Positions 60,257 to 64,000 of a DNA stretch of 64,000 bases are shown here, piece by piece. The translations under genes were made by a program, and so were the position numbers. This DNA comes from Geodermatophilus obscurus DSM 43160 (GTDB lineage: Bacteria > Actinomycetota > Actinomycetes > Mycobacteriales > Geodermatophilaceae), in contig NC_013757.1 in the NCBI RefSeq assembly GCF_000025345.1, positions 3,286,001 to 3,350,000 of the forward strand, in the 5' to 3' direction. The notes under the pieces are model-generated. The model saw only the letters and a list, made by a program, of their open reading frames with translations. It was not told the DNA's origin and ran no database searches. Position 1 is the first letter of the stretch, and each line of letters starts with the position of its first letter.

Positions 60257-60811
60257 TCAGGACGGCAGGACCTCGACGCGGTCCCCGACCCGCACCGTCC
60301 CGGGCCGCCGCACCTCGGCGTAGACCCCGAGGCAGTGCTTGGGCGTGCGGGTGACCGACACCTCGACCTCGCCGAGGCGCACCGTGCGCCCGACCCACGT
60401 CCGCTCGTCCTCGCCCTCGGGCAGGTCCAGCAGCAGGTTGGCGCGCGGGTCGTCGGCCGAGCAGCCCTCGGGGACGTCGCCCGCCGCGGCGCGGGCCACG
60501 GCCGCCCGGCTGACCAGGTGCACCGCGGCGGCGTCCACCTGCGGCTGCCCCGACCGCCGCAGGCGCACCGGCCGGCCCAGCACCTCGGTCAGCGTGATCG
60601 TGTCGGCCTCGTCGTCCCCGGTGGCGACGACCTCGGCCATCTGCGGGCAGGTCTTGACCGTCACCCGCTCCCCCGTCGTGGCGTCGACGACGGTCCAGGC
60701 GCGGTCACCGGCCAGCCCCGCCGGCCCGACCTCGGCCTCCCGCACGGTGCGCCCGCCGAGGCTCTTCACCGGGTAGACGCTCACCTGCACGACGCTGCCC
60801 GCTGCGGTCAC
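60257..60811 (-). CDS. MOSC-domain protein
   Basis: 184 residues. VVQVSVYPVKSLGGRTVREA is the MOSC N-terminal barrel start, then RAWTVVDATTGERVTVKTCP, NLLLDLPEGEDERTWVGRTV and the conserved cysteine in RTPKHCLGVYAEV. MOSC proteins bind molybdenum cofactor or carry sulfur; its substrate is unknown. GTG 60811 overlaps the HNH gene stop. Confidence 0.9.
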   Translation of the reverse strand: MTAAGSVVQVSVYPVKSLGGRTVREAEVGPAGLAGDRAWTVVDATTGERVTVKTCPQMAEVVATGDDEADTITLTEVLGRPVRLRRSGQPQVDAAAVHLVSRAAVARAAAGDVPEGCSADDPRANLLLDLPEGEDERTWVGRTVRLGEVEVSVTRTPKHCLGVYAEVRRPGTVRVGDRVEVLPS

Positions 60812-61263
60812 GAGGCGACCGTACGTGGATCGGTCGTGGCGGGCGGCCGGCGGCGCAGGCGGCGGCGCTGGGCGTCCAGGTAGGGCCGGGCCCGGCGCTG
60901 GCCGCCCTCGCGGTCGATGGCCTCCCGCAGCGCGTCCAGCGCCCGGGCCAGCCGCTCGGCGTCGGGCTGCCAGCCGCGCCGCTCGCACTCCTCGAGCCAG
61001 TCGACCGGCGCGCGGTGTCCGCGCTCGGCGTTGCAGCGGCGACAGGCGGCGACCTCGTTGGCCAGCCACGACGGGCCGCCCTTGAGCCGGGGGACGACGT
61101 GCTCGGTGGTCGGGGGGACCAGTCCGCCGAGGACGCGGCCGCACCAGATGCAGGTGTCGCCGTCGCGCGCCATCGCCTCGGTCAGCCGCTCGGCGCGCCC
61201 CGGCGTGCGGGAGCGGACCGGCTCGGGCGGGGCGGGCGGCCGGCGGCGGGACACCCCGGCCAT
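60808..61263 (-). CDS. HNH endonuclease-family protein
   Basis: 151 residues from ATG 61263, placed five bases after GAGGAGG. Zinc-type HNH pattern: CIWCGRVLGG, then TTEHVVPRLKGGPSWLANEV and CRRCNAERGH. Such stand-alone HNH proteins are common in actinobacteria. The upstream hypothetical frame lacks a stop before this gene. Confidence 0.85.
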   Translation of the reverse strand: MAGVSRRRPPAPPEPVRSRTPGRAERLTEAMARDGDTCIWCGRVLGGLVPPTTEHVVPRLKGGPSWLANEVAACRRCNAERGHRAPVDWLEECERRGWQPDAERLARALDALREAIDREGGQRRARPYLDAQRRRLRRRPPATTDPRTVAS

Positions 61264-61609
61264 GGTCCTCCTCGCCGCCGTCCTGCGCCGGACGCGTGGG
61301 CCGGGGACTCGGTCGCGGTGGCGTCCGGCCACCCGGCACCGGCGGGGCGGGCAGCTGTGCGACCCGGGCGGTGTGCCGCCGGCCGAGCACCCGCTCGGCG
61401 ACGTCGTCCTCGGTCAGTGGCCGGCCGAGGGTGTCGTCGCCGCCCTCGGCATCCGGGGCCTCGGTGTACCAGCGCTGCGACCCGGGCCCGGAGGCACGGT
61501 CGGCGGGGTCGGAGACCACGGCGGACGCCGCGTCGAGGGTCACGTCGGCGTCGAGTGCCAGGTCCAGCTCCACGACGGCGCGCAGGGTGTATCGGTCCGT
61601 AACGGCCAC
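61264..61609 (-). CDS. Hypothetical protein without a proper stop (about 115 codons before the HNH start)
   Basis: Start at 61609 gives AVTDRYTLRAVVELDLALDA, then DVTLDAASAVVSDPADRASG and LTEDDVAERVLGRRHTARVA, an acidic sequence of normal actinobacterial composition. After RPAQDGGEED the frame enters the HNH gene with no stop and stays open into the MOSC gene, where it coincides with the MOSC frame. I expect the true product to end near the HNH start; the end coordinate is therefore a guess. The stop codon was probably lost by a point change or small indel. No known family. Confidence 0.5.
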
Positions 61610-61792
61610 TGCCGGCCCCGCGCCGGGGCGGCGTCCGGGCCGGCGTCATCCGGGCCGTCCGTCGGCCACCGCCGCATCGCGCCAGGACGGCGCGCCGTCC
61701 ACCGATGGGAAACGGGAGCGACCAGGGTCTGTCGGACGACATCCAGCACCGGCGCACGGCCGCCGGACCGGACCACACGCGGAGGAGCACAC

Positions 61793-62344
61793 ATGGGCGT
61801 GATCAGGGTGCACGAGTTCACCACCGTCGACGGGGTCGTCGACGCCCCGATGTGGACGATGGACTACGGCTTCCCCGACGACCTGGCCGCGGCGATCGGC
61901 GCGCTCACGGCCCCGGCGCAGGGCATCCTGCTCGGCCGGACCACCTTCGAGATGTTCGCGCCGGCGTGGTCGACCCGGACGGTCGAGGACGACCCCGGCG
62001 CGCCGTTCTTCAACGACACGACCAAGTACGTCGTCTCCTCGACGCTGACCGACGCCGAGTCGGTGTGGCGCAACTCCACCGCCGTCGGCGGCTACGACGC
62101 CGACCGGGTGCGCGAGCTCAAGGCGCAGGGCGACCTCTACGTGAGCGGCAGCGCCACGCTCGTGCGGGCGCTGCTCGCCGACGGCCTGGTCGACGAGCTG
62201 CACCTGTACGTCTACCCGGTCGCCGTCGGCACCGGCATCCGGCTGTTCCCGGACGGCGCACCGCGGACGCCGCTGTCGCTGCTCGGCGCCGAGAGCCTGA
62301 GCAACGGGGTCGTCCACCTGACGTACGGCCCGGCCGCGGCCTGA
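61793..62344 (+). CDS. Dihydrofolate reductase / RibD C-terminal-like reductase
   Basis: 183 residues from ATG 61793 (GGAGGAGCAC upstream). VHEFTTVDGVVDAPMWTMDY, ILLGRTTFEMFAPAWSTRT, KYVVSSTL, DLYVSGSATLVRALLADGLV and DELHLYVYPVAVGTGIRLFP give the RibD_C fold with its NADPH loop. Such YyaP-like proteins have no firm function. Followed by a strong terminator. Confidence 0.9.
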   Translation: MGVIRVHEFTTVDGVVDAPMWTMDYGFPDDLAAAIGALTAPAQGILLGRTTFEMFAPAWSTRTVEDDPGAPFFNDTTKYVVSSTLTDAESVWRNSTAVGGYDADRVRELKAQGDLYVSGSATLVRALLADGLVDELHLYVYPVAVGTGIRLFPDGAPRTPLSLLGAESLSNGVVHLTYGPAAA

Positions 62345-62355
62345 CCCACCGACGA

Positions 62356-62389
62356 CGAGAGGCCCGGGCCGACCGGCCCGGGCCTCTCG
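62356..62389. terminator. Bidirectional terminator between the reductase and tRNA-Val
   Basis: Perfect 15-bp stem (62356-62370 with 62375-62389) and loop GACC. It lies 11 bases after the reductase stop and directly after the 3' end of the minus-strand tRNA. Confidence 0.85.
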
Positions 62390-62390
62390 C

Positions 62391-62465
62391 TGGTGGGCGA
62401 TACTGGGTTCGAACCAGTGACCTCTTCGGTGTGAACGAAGCGCTCTACCACTGAGCCAATCGCCC
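62391..62465 (-). tRNA. tRNA-Val (anticodon CAC)
   Basis: On the minus strand the acceptor GGGCGAT pairs with ATCGCCC. The D-arm has GGCTCAGTGGTAGAGC, the anticodon stem CTTCG/CGAAG encloses TTCACAC (anticodon CAC, codon GUG), and the T-arm is ACTGGTTCGAACCCAGT. The CCA end is encoded at 62393-62391. Confidence 0.95.
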
Positions 62466-62490
62466 CTGCGGCAGTCATTCTGCCAGACGC

Positions 62491-62961
62491 TCAGCGCCAG
62501 AGTGGCACCCACCCCGGCACCCAGTCGGGGACGCCCATGACGTGCAGCACGACCACCAGGACGCCGTAGACGAAGACGGCGGTGGCCAGCGCGACCGCGG
62601 CCCGCACCCAGACCCGCTGCCGGCCCAGCCAGTCGGTCCACGCCCGGACGTGCCGCCGCGTGAAGTCCAGCAGCCGCTCCGCCCAGGTGAACTCGGTGGC
62701 CAGCAGGAAGAGCCCGGCGATGACGGTGAGCCAGCCCGGCCCGGGCAGCGGGATGGTGACCAGCCCGAAGGCCACGACGAGGCCGCCGAGGGCGCCCACG
62801 ACCAGGCGGTAGCCGTGGTCGAGGGGACGGCGGGCGGCCAGGCGCTGCCGCCAGTGCGTGGCGGCGACGCGCTCCCGCAGTCTGCGGTGGCTGTGCTCGG
62901 GGTGGGCCCGCCGCGCACCGGACGCCGGGGCACTGCTCTGACCCGCGGCGGACGAGGCCAC
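62491..62961 (-). CDS. PGPGW-domain membrane protein (TIGR02611-like)
   Basis: 156 residues from GTG 62961 (CGGAG five bases upstream). A soluble basic N-terminus is followed by LVVGALGGLVVAFGLVTIPL and the signature PGPGWLTVIAGLFLLATEFT, then a third helix VALATAVFVYGVLVVVLHV. Family of unknown function in actinobacteria, often near envelope or sigma-factor genes. Confidence 0.85.
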   Translation of the reverse strand: MASSAAGQSSAPASGARRAHPEHSHRRLRERVAATHWRQRLAARRPLDHGYRLVVGALGGLVVAFGLVTIPLPGPGWLTVIAGLFLLATEFTWAERLLDFTRRHVRAWTDWLGRQRVWVRAAVALATAVFVYGVLVVVLHVMGVPDWVPGWVPLWR

Positions 62962-62975
62962 CGTCTCCGGACCGT

Positions 62976-63863
62976 TCAGCTGGGCACCTCCCCGGACGCC
63001 ACGATCGCGCTCGGCTCCGGCGGAGCCTGCCGGCCGGGCTCGAGGCTCACCGCGTAGCCGGTGTACCCGTCCAGCCCGGACGCCCCGGAGCCTACGGTCC
63101 AGAGGGCCGGCTGCGGGGACGTGACGTCGAAGGTGCCGAGCGGTGTGGCCGAGCCCGCGCTGGTCCCCCACACCACGTAGGTCTGGTCCTGCACGTCGTT
63201 GGGTGCCAGGCCCCGGGAGACCACCTGCACCTGGTCGTCGCGGGCGACGACGGTGGCGACAGTCGTCCCGTTGGCCGACATCGGCGCGATCGTCGCCTGG
63301 CCGGGGGTCAGCAGCGACTCCAGCAGCTGGGCCTGCTCGGCGGCCGTCGCCTGCGCCTCCTCCCGCGCCGAGCTGAGCACCACGTTCCAGGTGCCCAGGG
63401 CCAGGATCGCCGCGACCGCGGCCGCCACGAGGGCGTTGGGCAGCACCCGGCGCCAGCTGGGCTGCGGCACCGCCGGGCCCAGCGGGAGCGGAGCCCGGTG
63501 CGACCCCGACAGCCGGCCCTCGGGCCGGCGTCCGGGAGCAGGGGCGTCCGCGGCGACGGGCGGCAGCGGCCGCGCCGTCCGCTCGCCGTCCCCGGCCGGG
63601 CGGGGCAGCTGCTCGGTCTCCTCCACTGCGGCCCGCAGCCGGTCGCGCAGCCGCTGCGGAGGGTCCGCGGGCGGCAGGTCGCCGGCCAGGGCGCCCATGA
63701 CGTCGGCGGTCTCGGCCACCGTCTGCCGGCACCGGGGGCAGGTGGGCAGGTGGGCGACGAAGAGCTCCTCGTCCTCCGGCTCGAGCGCGTGCAGCACCCA
63801 TCCGACGGCGAGCTCGTCGAAGGACTCGTGCTGCCCGCGACGCGGGTCCTGGGGCGCGCTCAC
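62976..63863 (-). CDS. Anti-sigma factor, RskA type
   Basis: 295 residues. The cytoplasmic anti-sigma domain has the zinc-type H-x3-C-x2-C in VAHLPTCPRCRQTV. One helix (VLPNALVAAAVAAILALGTW) leads to an external RskA domain (MSANGTTVATVVARDDQVQV, TYVVWGTSAGSATPLGTFDV). It should hold its cognate sigma factor until regulated proteolysis. GTG 63863 overlaps the sigma-factor stop (GTGA). Confidence 0.92.
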   Translation of the reverse strand: MSAPQDPRRGQHESFDELAVGWVLHALEPEDEELFVAHLPTCPRCRQTVAETADVMGALAGDLPPADPPQRLRDRLRAAVEETEQLPRPAGDGERTARPLPPVAADAPAPGRRPEGRLSGSHRAPLPLGPAVPQPSWRRVLPNALVAAAVAAILALGTWNVVLSSAREEAQATAAEQAQLLESLLTPGQATIAPMSANGTTVATVVARDDQVQVVSRGLAPNDVQDQTYVVWGTSAGSATPLGTFDVTSPQPALWTVGSGASGLDGYTGYAVSLEPGRQAPPEPSAIVASGEVPS

Positions 63864-64000
63864 CGGCTCGTCCCGTCCACCGGCGCGGACTCGCCGACCG
63901 CGCCGCCCCGGGCGACACCCGCGGCGCCGCCGAGCTCCTCCCGGAGCCGGCGCATCCCGGCGAGCATGCGCGTCTTCACCGTGCCCAGCGGCGTGCTGGT
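63860..64000 (-). CDS. ECF sigma factor, SigK-type (C-terminal fragment; start outside window)
   Basis: Only the last 46 codons are visible. TPLGTVKTRMLAGMRRLREE is the end of the sigma-4 helix-turn-helix typical of ECF sigma factors; a Gly/Ala tail follows. Adjacent RskA-type anti-sigma gene, translationally coupled. Target promoters cannot be deduced here. Confidence 0.88.
   Translation of the reverse strand, partial: TSTPLGTVKTRMLAGMRRLREELGGAAGVARGGAVGESAPVDGTSR

Noticed and set aside
61182-61790. Minus-strand frame of 202 codons overlapping the hypothetical gene at 61609
   Set aside because: Strongly Arg-rich, no ribosome site, overlaps a better frame; typical high-GC shadow.

Overview
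The window is a high-GC, mostly minus-strand stretch of an actinobacterial chromosome. The order pyrimidine operon - bldD - nusB - efp - aro genes, and the order thrS - HIT - pgsA - patA - pimA - pdxS - pdxT - yebC - ruvCAB - yajC - secDF - apt - relA, are typical of Actinomycetota. BldD, the phosphatidylinositol mannoside genes and a SigK/RskA-type pair fit the same phylum. Gene style and dispersed repeats suggest Geodermatophilaceae (Blastococcus/Geodermatophilus/Modestobacter type), but that family assignment is inference.

Layout. 1-6365 (minus): carB (cut by the left edge), carA, pyrC, pyrB, pyrR, with a probable PyrR-binding leader in front of pyrR. 6584-7135 (plus): bldD, closed by a very strong hairpin. 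7.3-17.1 kb: an accessory island lying between bldD and nusB. It holds a large LuxR-type regulator (minus), three copies of a cassette encoding a small glycine-rich peptide, each with its own promoter, ribosome site and terminator, a membrane zinc protease of the M50 type with a PqqD-like N-terminus, two related cysteine-containing small proteins (one frameshifted), and a glutaminyl-peptide cyclotransferase lipoprotein. 17.1-30.0 kb (minus): nusB, efp, pepQ, aroQ, aroB, aroK, aroC, prepilin peptidase, aroE, mltG, ruvX, alaS and two small membrane genes. 30.2-40.8 kb: rarA, two aldo/keto reductases, a DUF559 endonuclease-like gene, aspS, hisS, a metallo-hydrolase, two cyclophilins and a methyltransferase. 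40.9-60.2 kb (minus): relA to thrS. 60.2-64 kb: MOSC, HNH, a reductase, tRNA-Val, a PGPGW membrane protein, and an anti-sigma/sigma pair cut by the right edge.

The most unusual locus is the island. The three peptides share the start MFEDQT(V/I)DLLPARTTLQAG followed by two GGX-repeat blocks around a hydrophobic strand. Their upstream regions share paired TACGT boxes 21-22 bp apart and a promoter with an exact 17-bp spacer; downstream all carry the same 14-15 bp hairpin. A protease with a possible peptide-recognition domain and an enzyme that cyclises N-terminal glutamine sit among them. A coherent model is a secreted or processed glycine-rich peptide system in which cleavage before Gln17 would be followed by pyroglutamate formation. 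This is inference and is untested.

A second genome-wide theme is visible in the operons. Where minus-strand genes are separated by a short gap and the upstream stop reads GTGA, the gap is a tiny reading frame whose start overlaps the upstream stop and whose own stop overlaps the next start. Ten such micro-ORFs (8-36 codons) were found. Four of them are copies of one dispersed repeat that also carries the Shine-Dalgarno sequence of the next gene.
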